NCBI GenBank assembly: GCA_948474755.1
Contig: CAOLHI010000566.1
Span: forward strand, 186,001-250,000
Origin: Ctenosaura bakeri
Lineage: Eukaryota; Chordata; Lepidosauria; Squamata; Iguanidae
DNA: 64,000 bases
Reading direction: 5' to 3'
Positions 42,295 to 52,931 of this stretch are shown piece after piece; position 1 is the stretch's first letter; each line of letters starts with the position of its first letter. Under the pieces are notes generated by a model. The model ran no database searches, was not told where the DNA came from, and was given only the letters and a program-made list of their open reading frames with translations. The position numbers and the translations under genes were made by a program.

Positions 42295-43115
42295 CATCCC
42301 AATATGGGATGCAAGGTGGCTTACAATATAAATAAAAACCAAATACAGTTAAAACAATGAATAACACAAAAGTTAAAAAGCAATTAAATAAACAGCTGTA
42401 TCAAAAATGCTCACTTAAAGTAGTTCAAAAGGCAGTTAAAATACAATCAAATTATAAATATGCAGCATATGCTAGTTAAAAGACCTTCTACAGTGGCTAG
42501 TTAACAGTCCATGGTTGGATAAAAGAACATTTTTGCCTGCTGCTGAATAGAGAGCAAACAGGGAGCCAACCTAGCCTCCCATGGGAGGGAATTCTATATC
42601 CTGGAGGCCACCATTTAGAAGGTGTTCTTCCTTGTCCTCACAAATTGTATCTGTGATGGTGGTGAGTCTGAGACAAGATCTATTCCTGAGAATCTTGGGA
42701 TGAGGAGACAACGGCCATTTCCACACTACACTGTTACAGTGCTATTATTCAGCTTCAACTTCTTGTGGAATTCTGGGGTTTGTAGTTTACTGAGGCCAAA
42801 GAACTCTCTGGCTGAGAATGCTAAAAACCCCTCCCTAAACTGCAAACCCCAGGATTCCACAGGATGTTGAAAGTGGAATAATAGCACTATAATAGTGTAC
42901 TCCAGAAATGACCACAGTCTTTCAGACAGTCTGGACCTAAGCTGTATAGGATTTTATTGGTCATAACTAGCACTTCCAATTGTCCTTGGAAAGAAAAGAG
43001 TAGCCAATGAAGCTGTTTCAACAGTGGAATTATATGTTCTTTATAACCAGCCCTGGTCATAAGTTTGACCCCTGTGTTTTGGACCCACTGCTGTTTCTGA
43101 GCAGTTTCCAACCAC
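42295..43115 (-). mobile_element. L2-like LINE 3' region split by a MITE
   Basis: GCAAGGTGGCTTACAATATA, repeated AGTTAAAA units, AGCCTCCCATGGGAGGGAAT and GGTGTTCTTCCTTGTCCTCA before the MITE. After it: GTATAGGATTTTATTGGTCA, TAACTAGCACTTCCAATTGT and GCCAATGAAGCTGTTTCAAC. This is the antisense of an L2-type LINE end. Non-coding now. Confidence 0.65.
42713..42912. mobile_element. Harbinger-type MITE inside an L2-like LINE
   Basis: 200 bp, long-loop form, GGCCATTTCCACACTACAC to CCAGAAATGACC; flanks AAC and ACA (not identical). Confidence 0.85.
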
Positions 43116-43339
43116 AATCCATATATTTAGCTGTTATTCCCCTCAGGGGTGTGTGTGTAGGCAGGATGAAGGATGGAGTCTCAGGTCAGCATCTGTATCC
43201 TCCTATCCATCTCTGGTGCTTGCTGGAAAGGTGAGGTCAGTGGGTTAAATTTGGGCTATCAATCGTATGCTGCAGCCAAATTTTTAGTGGGGGAAATTGC
43301 CCGTGTACATCAGATGAAGATTGTCCATTTTGTCCATTT

Positions 43340-43462
43340 CAGAGCTTGGGAAAGTTCTTTTCTTGGGGGGCTACCTCTGCCCCCCAAAAAAATTTCCAAA
43401 CCCACATATTCAGTGGGGGATTCTGGGAACTCTAAGCAAATAAGTAAAGTTTCCAAGCTCTA
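43340..43462. mobile_element. Palindromic MITE, fourth family (CAGAGCTTGGAAA ends)
   Basis: CAGAGCTTGGGAAAGTTC and GTAAAGTTTCCAAGCTCTA are inverted ends. More copies at about 44385-44465, 44750-44850, 51973-52101 and 56340-56415. Confidence 0.6.
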
Positions 43463-43465
43463 TGT

Positions 43466-43934
43466 CTTTATCTACCCACCTGAACAGTGACCTTGCCTTG
43501 ACCGCTCAGGTTTTAAGTTGCAAAGAAGATCACACCAGCAGAGTTTTATCTCAGGTTTTGTTCAGAAGCCACTATTGATTTTGTTGCTTTCCCGCATGGC
43601 ACAGGCTTGATACAAGACTGGCTGATGTGATCTGACTTTGCTTGGTGGTGGGCAGCTATCTGGGTGAGTGACAGATGTAGCGAAGTAGGGATTACACATG
43701 CCGCTCCGACTGCAACCATCGCCTCACCCTTGTATGTCTCCTTTGGGATGTGGCAGCAAGTGTACTGGCTGAGGAAGCAGCCATTTCCTGTTTGTCAGCT
43801 GGTCGGGAAAGCTTTCTGGGTGCATGTGAGGACAACAGTGAGTCTTCTGCAGCAAAGGACAGGCCAGCTTTGACAGACTCCAGGGGAAGACAAACAAAAC
43901 CCTCCTGTCCCAGTTCCAGGTGGCTTCCATGTCC
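43466..43934. other. Intergenic, unassigned
   Basis: Frames of 69-112 codons on both strands (43664-44088), no family features; no repeat recognised. Confidence 0.4.
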
Positions 43935-44185
43935 TTGGGGTGGTGAATCCACTCTCGGTTTTAGTCTGAAATTTAAAGCTACATTAAATAACATAGGGCC
44001 CCTTAACGCTCAGACTGTCCCCCCAACAACAGATTCAGAAGCTTGGATAGTGCCTTTAAAGTTTGAGCTAAGTTCATCAAATTTGTAAGGAGCTGAAGCT
44101 GCTTTAGGATTAGGATTTCAGTACTTTGAACTGCTCCTTTAATGTTCAGACTAAAACCTTGAGTGGATTCACTGTCCCAATGGCA
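43935..44185. mobile_element. Palindromic MITE, third family
   Basis: GGTGAATCCACTCTCGGTTT plus TAGTCTGAAATTTAAAGC on the left; AATGTTCAGACTAAAACC plus TTGAGTGGATTCACTG on the right. The best preserved copy of its family here. Confidence 0.72.
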
Positions 44186-44384
44186 TTAAAGTCACCAGCT
44201 GCCATGGGCTGAGAGGTACCCATTCTCCAGGGTGTTTCCAACTGAATTTGGAAAAGCCAAGGACTGAAGCTGTGACATTCTGCACGCAAAACATGTACTC
44301 TGTTGTGATGGTGATGTCCTGCTTTTCCTTGCAAGAGCTCAGAACAGATCAGCTACAGCCAGAATACATCAATGTTACTTTTCT

Positions 44385-44465
44385 GGACCATAATTTTCAG
44401 AATCCCCCAGCCATGATGGACAACTCTGGGAATTGTGGACCCCAAAAGTAACTTTTCCAAGCTTC
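44385..44465. mobile_element. Fourth-family palindromic MITE
   Basis: TTACTTTTCTGGACCATAAT, AGAATCCCCCAGCCATGATG and AAAAGTAACTTTTCCAAGCT. Confidence 0.55.
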
Positions 44466-45499
44466 GGCTACAGTATCTTCCTCACTCACCATCAGCTATG
44501 CTAGCTTAGGCTCATGTGAGTTTCTTTCCAACACAATTTGGCGACCTACCAGTTGCCCATTCTTACAGAGAGGAATGCCTTGCAAAGAAGGACCCATATG
44601 CACCCTAGATTTATCCTGAGAGCTCAGAGATTTAACTTGAATACAAAGGATGTGCTCTCCCACGCAGGAGAAGTACCAGTACTTCAAGCCATTCAGTATA
44701 TTTATAAGAATGGGTCCATTGCAAACGTGCAAGAATGCATCAAAACAGGGAAAGTTACTCTTTGGGACTACAGTTCCCACCATCCCTGAACCAACATGGT
44801 CACTGGGAAATTCTGCGAGAGCCCAAAAAGCAGCTTTTCCAGAATGCACATGTCTTCTCTAACGCTTCCAAAAAGAGGCTTGCTTCCATTACCCACTCTT
44901 TCCGTCTCCCAAACTATTTGTCCAGGTCTATCCCACCCTCCAGTATTTCCAGAGCAGGAACAATGACTCAATATGGAGGAACAGAAATGAGACGACGCAG
45001 CCTGAAGCTGCATTTCATTCACAGCGAAACTTAAAAAGGCCAAGTGTATCTTTCATCATCTTAACCTGAGCAGGGGATTATTGATTCCTGCTGCTTACAA
45101 AATACATTTGTCCTTCATTCCACATTTTAGTCATTACATTTTTAATCTCATTTTTGAGATTCTGTACAAACATGGCAATCGGTTGCCCTTCCTTATTTAC
45201 ATTTATGTTTCCTGCTTTTTCTTTGTACGTGGATGCACGTACACAAACTCAGAGAAAGGTGATTGAGCTTTAAAGTAGCAGAATCTCTCACTTCCCTCCT
45301 GCCTGGCTCTTTTTTCTTCTTCTTCTGAGGAAACTGCAGTGTTTTGCAATGCATAGATGCATATAGGTACTTACAAAGCTCCTTAATTTGCCCCCTGATT
45401 CAGTAGGGGAAATATGTTCATTCCTTTTCCTACCTACAGCTTCCTTACTACAATACCTCCATAGGCTGTCAGTCTTTTTCTGGGCATAAGTCAACGTGA
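44466..45499. other. Intergenic with one fourth-family MITE
   Basis: TTACTCTTTGGGACTACAGT, TCCCACCATCCCTGAACCAA and AAAAGCAGCTTTTCCAGAAT at about 44753-44843 are a diverged copy. The rest is unassigned. Confidence 0.45.
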
Positions 45500-45606
45500 C
45501 TATCTGTTGGGAGTGCTTTGAGGGTGTTCCTGCATGGCAGCGGATTGGACTGGATGGCCCCTGGGGTGTCTTCCAACTCTACATTTCTATGATTCTATGA
45601 TTCTAT
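45500..45606 (+). mobile_element. CR1 LINE 3' end
   Basis: GGGAGTGCTTTGAGGGTGTT, GATTGGACTGGATGGCCCCT and tail TATGATTCTATGATTCTATG. Confidence 0.9.
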
Positions 45607-45968
45607 GTTGATTATGACCTCTAAAGCTCTATGCTGCTTCTTATCTACCACATTCCCCAGATGAAAAGCCAGACATGTATGGCCAAATTAACATCAGGGT
45701 GTGGTCAAGATGGCAGAAGCTATTAATGAGAGAGAACAGAGAAGTTATGAGGAGCTGCAGCAGTTTGCTTTTGCCTAAGTCTACAGGAGAGTGCAAGATT
45801 TCACCCCCTTTTCTCCTCTCCCTTCTGCTGAGTTAACTGAGTGCAAACTACTTCTGTGTTTTGAGCTCAGTTTGCAGCAATGGATGTAAGCCAGTGAGAA
45901 AGGGGAATAATGGAAGGTAGAAAGAGAAACTGGGACCATTTCCACACTACACTGTTATAATACTATTA

Positions 45969-46590
45969 CAGTCATCCCGCCACATTCGCCAGGGTTAGGG
46001 GCACAGGACCCCCTGTAAATGTGAAAAAACTGTGAATAACTCTTGGCCTTCTCAAACCACATTTAACACACAAAATGCTGCAGCTAGACTGCTGGCAAGG
46101 TAACAGGGAGCACCCAGTATCCTTGCTGTCATGAAACCTTCACTGGTTTATTAGTTTGTTTCTGGGCACAAATCAAAGTGCTTGTATGGACCTACAAAGT
46201 CCAATGTAGATTGTGTCCAGGTTGTATGAAAGACTGTTTACCCATTATATGAGCCTGCCAGGATTTTCAGATCTTCAAGGGTAGACCCTTCTGTCAGTGC
46301 CTTACTACCCAGTGTATGATCACCATACTCAGCCCACCATGGATTCCTTTGCGGCACCAGGGATCCTTCACAAGGCAGAATTGGGTGGCTGGTGGGGCTT
46401 ACGGCCACCTCCACTGCTGCCCCCCATCATTTTTAATAGGGACTTACAAGCCTTAGTCTCAGTTTCTCAGTCTCATGAGGTTTGCAGCTTCTATTAAAAA
46501 TGACCTAGGGAGGCAGCAGAGGTGACAGCAAATAATCTGTGAATAACCAAACCCGCAAAAGTGAAACCCGCAAATATGGAGGGATGATTG
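45969..46590. mobile_element. Tc1/mariner-like element, 622 bp
   Basis: CAGTCATCCCGCCACATTCG at the left and AAATATGGAGGGATGATTG at the right are inverted. TA (45967-45968) and CA (46591-46592, mutated) are the target duplication, and removing the insert restores CTATTATTCCACTT of the MITE. The bulk of its interior is an L2-like LINE. Confidence 0.8.
46055..46320 (+). mobile_element. L2-like LINE fragment inside the mariner-like element
   Basis: AATGCTGCAGCTAGACTGCT, AACCTTCACTGGTTTATTAG and TATATGAGCCTGCCAGGATT, GTGCCTTACTACCCAGTG: the L2-type C-terminal region, decayed. Confidence 0.6.
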
Positions 46591-46815
46591 CATTCCACTT
46601 CTAACATTCTATGGAATGCTGGGGTTTGCAGTTTAGGGAGGGGTCTTTAGAATTCTCAGCCAGGGAGCTCTTTGGCCTCAGTAAATTCCAAACCCCAGAA
46701 TTCCACAAGAGGTTGAAAGTGGTATAATTGGCCTGGGAAATTTTAAAAGAAGCTGAAAAATAGGATGGCTGAAAACTGAATGGGGCAGTCCCTGCCAAAT
46801 CAGGACAGTTGGAGG

Positions 46816-47241
46816 GTAGGAAGCTTAGGTCCAGGCTATCTGACAGACCATATCTCCTCAACATGAGCTTGCCTGGGCCCTGAGATCCTTAGGAGAGTTC
46901 CTTCTAGTTGTGTAGGGACATGGGGACGGGGCAGCGATTCGCCCTGGGCGGCCATCGTTTTGGGACTTCCCAGGTCATAGCCACGCCCCCACACCCTGGC
47001 CACGCCCCCACGCCCTGCAGCCACGCTCCCGCACACAGTGGCCACACACCCCACACCGTAGCCCCGCCTCCCGCCCCACACTCAAAGCTCCACCACTGGT
47101 TCCTTCTTTCAATGCCTCCACCTTTGCTGTCTAGATTAGTAAAGGAGCATAATAGGGCCTTCTCAGTAGCTGCTCCTGGGATCTGGAACTCCCTCAGCGA
47201 GAGGCTGGAAAGGTCCCCTCCTTGCAGTCCTTTATCACTAG
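46816..47241 (+). mobile_element. L2-like LINE fragment split by a hAT element
   Basis: GGCTATCTGACAGACCATAT, TGAGCTTGCCTGGGCCCTGA and AGGAGAGTTCCTTC, then after the hAT insert TTTCAATGCCTCCACC, GGGCCTTCTCAGTAGCTGCT and GGAACTCCCTCAGCGAG. Continuous with consensus once the insert is removed. Confidence 0.7.
46905..47098 (-). mobile_element. 194-bp hAT element with GC-rich internal array
   Basis: Perfect 8-bp duplication GTTCCTTC (46897-46904, 47099-47106). The ends read CAGTGGTGGAGC and TAGTTGTGTAGGGA. The interior is an array of degenerate GGCCACGCCCCCACACCCT-like units, about eight. The relative at 58841-59007 has a shorter array. Confidence 0.85.
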
Positions 47242-47421
47242 GGCCATTTCCGCACAACACTCTTATAGAGCGATGATTCCACTTTCAACCTCCTATGGAA
47301 TCCTGGGGTTTGCAGTTCCGGGAGGGGCCGGCTGGTCCCTCCCGGAACTGCAAACCCCAGGATTCCGTAGGAGGTTGAAAGTGGAATCATCGCGCTATAA
47401 GAGTGTCATGCGGAAATGTTC
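47242..47421. mobile_element. Harbinger-type MITE, near-perfect hairpin
   Basis: 180 bp, GATGATTCC variant, centre GGGGCCGGCTGGTCCC; duplication TAG at 47239-47241 and 47422-47424. Confidence 0.89.
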
Positions 47422-47474
47422 TAGGTAAAGGCCTTTTCAAAAATGCCCATAGGCTTTGGAAGACTGCCAGAATG

Positions 47475-47648
47475 GTTGGGGGTTTGAGAGCTGGACTACA
47501 ACCCTGATGACCAAGGTTGGATTCCCGGCCCAGGCATGGAAACCCACTGGGTGCCCTTGGGCATATTACACACTCTCAGCCCCAGAAAACTCCACTTAGG
47601 TTGACCATAAGTTGAATAACAACTTGAAGGCACACCACAACAACAAAG
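47475..47648 (+). mobile_element. tRNA-derived SINE with ACA tail
   Basis: GGGGGTTTGAGAGCTGGACT, GGTTGGATTCCCGGCCCAGG, CATGGAAACCCACTGGGTGC and tail AGGCACACCACAACAACAA. Confidence 0.86.
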
Positions 47649-47689
47649 GCTTTGGAAAACTATTTCTTTTTTTAAAGGAAAGCTTTTAA

Positions 47690-47895
47690 GAGTATGCCGC
47701 ATTGTTTTAACTGTAATGTCTTTGACTGCTTCTTAACATTTTAATTGTACGCTTTAAATTGTTTTGAGTGTTGTTAAGAGTTTAATTCTGCTTCAGTGTT
47801 GATCTTTTGTATTTTTAGCTGTGTTGTATTTTTTTTTAATGTAAGCTGCTTTGAATCCCTGCTTTGGGGGAAAGGGTGGATATAAGCAATGATGA
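47690..47895 (+). mobile_element. L2-like LINE 3' end
   Basis: T-rich tail GTTTTAACTGTAATGTCTTT ... GTAAGCTGCTTTGAATCCCT and GGGGAAAGGGTGGATATAAG, ending in GAAGAA/GATGAT simple sequence. Confidence 0.6.
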
Positions 47896-48659
47896 AAAAG
47901 AAGAAGAAGAAGATGATGATATTTTGAGAGGACAACTATCTCTCTGCAGGATCCCTTTTCTCAGAATTCACATGCAGGATGGTATCCATGAATAGAAACC
48001 CACCTCATCCTTTTTCTACAATGCATTTTTTCCATTATTAATTTAAGAAACATAAACCGATGCAATCGCATCAGATGATGTGTAACAAAGCATGCTCAGG
48101 TCCTTCCTAATAGGAAAATGTAAGGTAAAATCCCACTTCTCTGTAGTTTAATGTAGCCTATTTTTTCCAAGACTGACATGAGAGAACACGGTCTGAAACT
48201 CATCTGGGCTTCTGCTTGCATATGAAACAAATGGGTACCACAATGCACAAAGTGTAGTAGACAGTCTTCCCAGTGGGTGACCCAAACTGCCTAGATCCTT
48301 ATTCGATGGAAACTCACAGCATCTATAAAACACGCACAAGAAACCTAAAGCAGGAGAAAGTTCAGTGGTTGGGATCCTGCTGGTTTCTTATGCGAGTATC
48401 AGTTCCCCTAAGGAAGTGGATGGACATTTTTGTCCCAAGCAGAACATCTGCATTCAGTTCAAGGTTGCAGAGGTAGAGTTGCACATGTGTTGCCATTGCA
48501 TATGGGTATTACACTTGCAGATGTGCATTGTACATGCAGATGCAACTTTAGTTGCACATGGCTATTCAGTGAAAAGGTGGCGCTGTACAACTGCAGTGTA
48601 ACTTTGTGATCACAAATTGTGTAGACTCTGGTAACTTTGTGACTTCAACTGGACACTCA
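47896..48659. other. Intergenic, unassigned
   Basis: Short TGCATG/TGCACA-rich stretch at 48470-48560; no exon recognised. Confidence 0.4.
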
Positions 48660-48819
48660 GGCCATTTCCGTACTACAGTCTTATAGCGCGATTATTCCAC
48701 TTTCAACATCCTATGAAATCCTGGGGTTTGCAGTTTAGGGAGGGCCCGGGATTCCCAGGATTCCATAGGATGTTGAAAGTGGAATAACCGTGCTATAAGA
48801 GTGAAGTGCGGAAATGGCC
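48660..48819. mobile_element. Harbinger-type MITE, short hairpin form
   Basis: 160 bp, GCGCGATTATTCC variant, centre GGGCCCGGGATTCCC; flanks TCA and TTG. Confidence 0.87.
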
Positions 48820-49099
48820 TTGAGTTTTGGAAGAAAAGCTCCTCTAGAGCATCAGATGCAATAAGACACTACAGATGTCCTCTTCTGATGACTTCTTTAA
48901 AAGAAGAAGAAAAAAACATGTCTGGCTCAAATCTGATTGAACTCCCATCTTCACCCCATAGTTCCAAATCTGCCACAGTTACTCAGTAGGGTATGAAATG
49001 GGGATTGTACTCTATAGGTACTCTGAGGCACTCTCATCTATGTTATTCTTTCATTAGTTCTAAATTCTAGGGCTTCCTGGCTGAGTTTTGGCTCTTCTT
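48820..49099. other. Intergenic, unassigned
   Basis: Nothing recognised. Confidence 0.4.
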
Positions 49100-49650
49100 A
49101 AAGCCTCAGCGTACTGAGAATTTCTACTTCCATTGCCAGGCAGATGGCCATGTCACTCTTATAACCCTGGAAGGAAGTTCTGGGCATACGCACTACGGAC
49201 CAGAGAGACCGAGCTGGACCCTGCAGGGCAAAGACCACGGCAGACAGACTGGCTTCTGCCCACTCAGCTTGAGAGCCCTGCCCAGTTTTGCAAAACACTC
49301 TCTTGTGAGGAAGGGAGCTAAACTGGGCCGTTGTCTCAAGCAAGCAAGGAGGCAGGCGTCTGGCCATTTGAGAAGGAAGTCGAGCCAGTTTCTCAGGAGG
49401 TGTTATGACTCAGCCAGGGAGAGGAAATGAGGCCTCCATCTGCTCCATTGGCCTGTTGGTTCTGAAGATTCAGTAAAACAAGCCGTCCCTTGACTTCGGC
49501 ACTTGGCACCGACCATGCTTGGCACAGCTGTCCAAAGAAGTCCCATGGACTGTAATTAAGTGGGATAAATATGTTCTCTTGGACAACATTTTCCGGCAAT
49601 GCAGGCCCACTACTTGCTGAAGGTGTGCATGCTCACAATGGTATCCAGCA
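49100..49650. other. Repeat-free block, candidate regulatory DNA
   Basis: 550 bp of mixed sequence without repeats. Contains CATGGACTGTAATTAAGTGG and TTGACTTCGGCACTTGGCAC. No splice-bounded frame of a known family. Confidence 0.25.
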
Positions 49651-49712
49651 GCCATGGCTTCCACTTTTCCCCAAATGGGGAAACAAGCAAACAAAAAACA
49701 AATGGTACTTTG

Positions 49713-49913
49713 GGCCATTTCTGTACTACACTGTTATAATGCTATTATTCTACTTTCAACATCCAATGGAATCCTGGGATTTGCAGTTTAGGGAGGAGCA
49801 TTTAGAATTCTCAGCCAGAGAGCTCTTTGGCCTCAGTGAACTACAAACCCCTGAATTCCACAGGATGCTGAAAGTTGAATAATAGCACTATAACAGTGTA
49901 GTGCAGGATGACC
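49713..49913. mobile_element. Harbinger-type MITE, complete
   Basis: 201 bp, long-loop form, TTG duplication at 49710-49712 and 49914-49916. Confidence 0.87.
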
Positions 49914-50084
49914 TTGGCGTCCTTGCAAGGCTCCCGCCCCACAATTGCGATCTTGAATTAGACGTCAGTGGGCAGACCTTTGAGCCTTTGCTACTTTAAA
50001 TAAATAAATAAATAAGCTTCTCTCTCTCACTAATCCAAAAGTTCTATCCAATTTCTCTGAACTTCAGTGATGCTCCTAGCATAC

Positions 50085-50530
50085 ATAAGAAGGTGACAGC
50101 CATTTTAAAATACACCAAACTCCATTTTGGAAGTTTGCATTGTTGCCAGCCACATCTCCCAATTTGCCACGGACAGTCTTAATTAATTCTCTGTCCTCCC
50201 ACTTTTTCAGCTGCCTTTAAAATGTTCCAGTTTCTCTCGTTGCCTCCCACTTTGCCCCTTTCTCCTCAGCTTATTTCAGTTGCTGCAAATTGAATTCAAA
50301 GGCCAAAAATGGTTGCACTCCATTAACTCAGTGGATGGGGGGGGGTGATGAAAAGGCAAAATCTTGCCCTTCCCAGCAGACCCAGGCAAAAGCAAACTGT
50401 GGCAGCCTCTCCTAACTTGGAGGTTCTTCCTCATTAATAAATTTTGACCTCTTGATCACACTTTGATGTTGCATGGCCACATGTGTCCTGGTTTTCTAAT
50501 GGCTCTGAAATGTTGGAGGGTACAATACAG
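50085..50530 (-). repeat. Unclassified repeat U1, long copy
   Basis: In reverse: CCCACTTTTTCAGCTGCCTT, CCAGTTTCTCTCGTTGCCTC, CAGTTGCTGCAAATTGAATT, GGCAAAATCTTGCCCTTCCC and GCAAACTGTGGCAGCCTCTC. Same order as U1 elsewhere. Confidence 0.5.
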
Positions 50531-50589
50531 ACATTTTATACTAAGGTTGCCAGCTTTTAAAAAAAAAAAAAACTGGCCATGCTCCTGCA

Positions 50590-51230
50590 TTTGTAACTGC
50601 AAATGGGTGCATTTTTAAGGCTGCAGTTTCACGTCTCTGAACAAGAGCACCTGAGCATCCATCGAAGCTCAGGTCACAATAACATTGTTCTCCTTTCTTC
50701 ATGGGGTCTTAAAGTTCTTGGTGGCTTTTTAAAGCAGCTTAGGATTACCCCCTCCCATCGCTGGAATGGAAAATTCCTAATCAAGCCACTGAGTTCCACC
50801 CACCGGGCTAAATGCACCAACGACAAACCCAACTTCCAGCTTCCAAATAGACCCTTTTTCAAACTATTGTACGCTGAGCACAGGCCTTTTGCTAGACTAA
50901 TTGGACTCCCTGGAGCTTGTCCTCTCTGAATTCCCTAGAGCACAGCGGGACTTCTAACAGGCTAATTTCTCACAAACCAACAGGCACTATCCCACTGCCG
51001 GAAGAGCAGTGGATGAGTCAGCTGGAGCCGGCAGGAAACAATACTGCCGTAATGGCCTATACCTGCGCTATTCTCTGTTGCCGATTGAAGAGATGGCCCT
51101 CTTTTTCTAGCTTCTTTGAGAACCTGCCGGCGAACGGGGATGGACAAACGAAAGCATCCTTAATGGCTGCTAATGGCTTAGGCCACTATATCTAGAAACC
51201 TGTTGGGGACATGGCCTCTAAAGCTACCCC
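50590..51230. other. Repeat-free block, candidate regulatory DNA
   Basis: 640 bp with no repeat. A 108-codon plus frame (50603-50929) has no domain. Includes TTGCTAGACTAATTGGACTC and CGTAATGGCCTATACCTGCG. Texture like conserved non-coding DNA. Confidence 0.25.
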
Positions 51231-51348
51231 CACCTAGAAGATGGGGGCTGGAAGGAAGACTGAATGGCATAGTTTAGAGCTCCCTGGCGAATGTACCCTT
51301 TCAGGCTGGGCTGAGCTGATTTGGGTATAACAAGCCCAGGACGCCAAG

Positions 51349-51544
51349 GGCCTTTCCGCACTACAGTGTTAGAGTGGTATTATTCCACTTTCAACATCTT
51401 ATGGAATCCTGGGGTTTGCAGTTTAGGGAAGGGCCTTTAGAAATCTCAGCCAGAATGCTCTTTGGCCTCAGGAATTTACAAACCCCAAAATTCCACTGGA
51501 GGTTGAAAGTAGAATAATAACACTATGACAGTGTAGCGATGGAC
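51349..51544. mobile_element. Harbinger-type MITE, eroded right end
   Basis: GGCCTTTCCGCACTACAGTG, full loop, then GTAGCGATGGAC at the right; duplication not preserved. Confidence 0.82.
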
Positions 51545-51710
51545 TCTGAAAAAGTCATCTGTTTCAGCCTGTTTTAGGTGTGGATGGAGCTAGAAAAGGA
51601 GAAACAGATGAGAGGGGAAGGAAATAAATGGCAGAAACAGAAAAAGAGTGGCTTGCCTACCATTGCCTCTGCTCCCAATCCACCATTGCTTTAAGACGCA
51701 GGCCATTTCC

Positions 51711-51918
51711 GCACTAGCCTGTTATAGTGCGATGATTCCACTTTCAACAGCAGAAGTTATACCAACCGGTAAAAATTCTACTGATGAAATTTCAGCTCTT
51801 GATTTTTGGGCTTCTCGTTGTTCTCTTAATAAGAGGGTCTGACCATTTCTGCCCTAGACTGTTATAGCGCTATTATTCCACTTTCAACATGCTATGGAAT
51901 CCTGGGGCTTGCAGTTCA
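51711..51918. mobile_element. Two MITE left arms in tandem orientation
   Basis: GGCCATTTCCGCACTAGCCT to CCACTTTCAACA (51711-51749) and GACCATTTCTGCCCTAGACT to GCTTGCAGTTCAGG (51841-51919). About 90 bp of unrelated sequence lies between them. Confidence 0.7.
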
Positions 51919-51972
51919 GGAAGAAGCCTAAAACTACCATCTACAAAGGAAACTACCATCTACAGAGACTGT

Positions 51973-52101
51973 CACTGCTTGGAAAAGTTACTTTTTTTGG
52001 ACTGCAATGCCCAAAGTCTCTCAGCCGGCATAGCCAGTGGCAATGCTGCTATTCTGGGAAATCTGGGGGGGGGAGGGGAGGAATAACTTTTCCAAGCTCT
52101 G
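51973..52101. mobile_element. Fourth-family palindromic MITE
   Basis: GCTTGGAAAAGTTACTTTTT with TGGACTGCAATGCC, then AATAACTTTTCCAAGCTCTG. Confidence 0.65.
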
Positions 52102-52189
52102 ACTTAAAGAAATCAGTCTAGCATCCTCAGGGCAGAAATAGATTTCTTCCCAAGGAAATTGTCATGATGCACCAGTGCATCAGTTGCCC

Positions 52190-52560
52190 AACCTCCCATC
52201 CAAGCCGTCTCTTTCCAAAGATGCCAGCTATTTCTGGAGAGAGCCTGGTTTTTCATAATTAAATTCCTAATTATCTGTTTGCTTGTTAATTAGGATTGTA
52301 CGGATAACTGGCAACAAGGGGCTGCTAAAGAGGCAATTACCCACGAAGAAACCATCTCACCATGGTGGTTTGCTCGCTAGAGCCAGTTTTGCAAAGCATC
52401 TCCAGCAATTGGGCAACTTTGTCTCACTTCCCTGGTTCCTTCTTGGCTTTAGACATGGAAGCTTCGCAGCTGGGCCTTTTAAATGCTGCCATTCTCTTTC
52501 CATCCTCCTTTGAGCCTCTGCTCTTGACAGTCATTTCTGCACCAAGGCTGTTGTTGGCTG
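52190..52560. other. Candidate conserved non-coding block
   Basis: Repeat-free, with dense homeobox-like cores in TTCATAATTAAATTCCTAAT and GCTTGTTAATTAGGATTGTA, followed by GGCAATTACCC. Strong enhancer-like texture; untested. Confidence 0.3.
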
Positions 52561-52599
52561 TAGTCCTGTAACAGAGTTGGCAAACTTAGGGATGAGTGA

Positions 52600-52626
52600 T
52601 TGTGTGTGTGTGTGTGTGTGTGTGTG
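52600..52626. repeat. (TG)n microsatellite
   Basis: About 13 TG units. Confidence 0.95.
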
Positions 52627-52664
52627 CTGTTGTTCCCTAAATTGCAAGCTCCTCTGTCATTGCA

Positions 52665-52865
52665 GGCCATTTCCCCACCATACTGTTTATAGTGTTATTA
52701 TTCCACTTCCAACATCCTATGGAATCCTAGGGTTTGCAGTTTAGGGAGGGGCATTTAAAATTCTCAGCCAGGAAGCTCTTTGGCATCAGAAAACTAGAAA
52801 CCCCAGATCCCACACAATCTTGAAGGTGGAATAATAGCACTATAACAGTGTCGTGCGGAAAGGCC
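52665..52865. mobile_element. Harbinger-type MITE, complete
   Basis: 201 bp, long-loop form; ends GGCCATTTCCCCACCA and TCGTGCGGAAAGGCC; flanks GCA and CTC. Confidence 0.85.
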
Positions 52866-52895
52866 CTCAGTCTCCAGAAGCAAGCAAGGAAGCAA

Positions 52896-52931
52896 TAAAT
52901 ACATACATACATACATACATACATACATACT
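52896..52931. repeat. (CATA)n microsatellite
   Basis: About eight or nine ATAC units beginning at AATACATACATAC. Confidence 0.95.

Larger units (their letters stand above)
45934..46733. mobile_element. Harbinger-type MITE split by a mariner-like element
   Basis: The left 35 bp (GACCATTTCCACACTACACT...) and the right 143 bp form one MITE, flanked by a perfect TGG duplication (45931-45933, 46734-46736) inside U1. The right end has lost about 22 bp of TIR before GGCC. Confidence 0.82.
45660..46815 (+). repeat. Unclassified repeat U1, split by nested elements
   Basis: GTATGGCCAAATTAACATCA, GATGGCAGAAGCTATTAATG, GCAGCAGTTTGCTTTTGCCT and GGTAGAAAGAGAAACTGG run to the MITE at 45934. TGGGAAATTTTAAAAGAAGC, GGGGCAGTCCCTGCCAAATC and GGACAGTTGGAGGGTA follow it. 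The same order is seen at 62450-62890. Class unknown. Confidence 0.55.
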
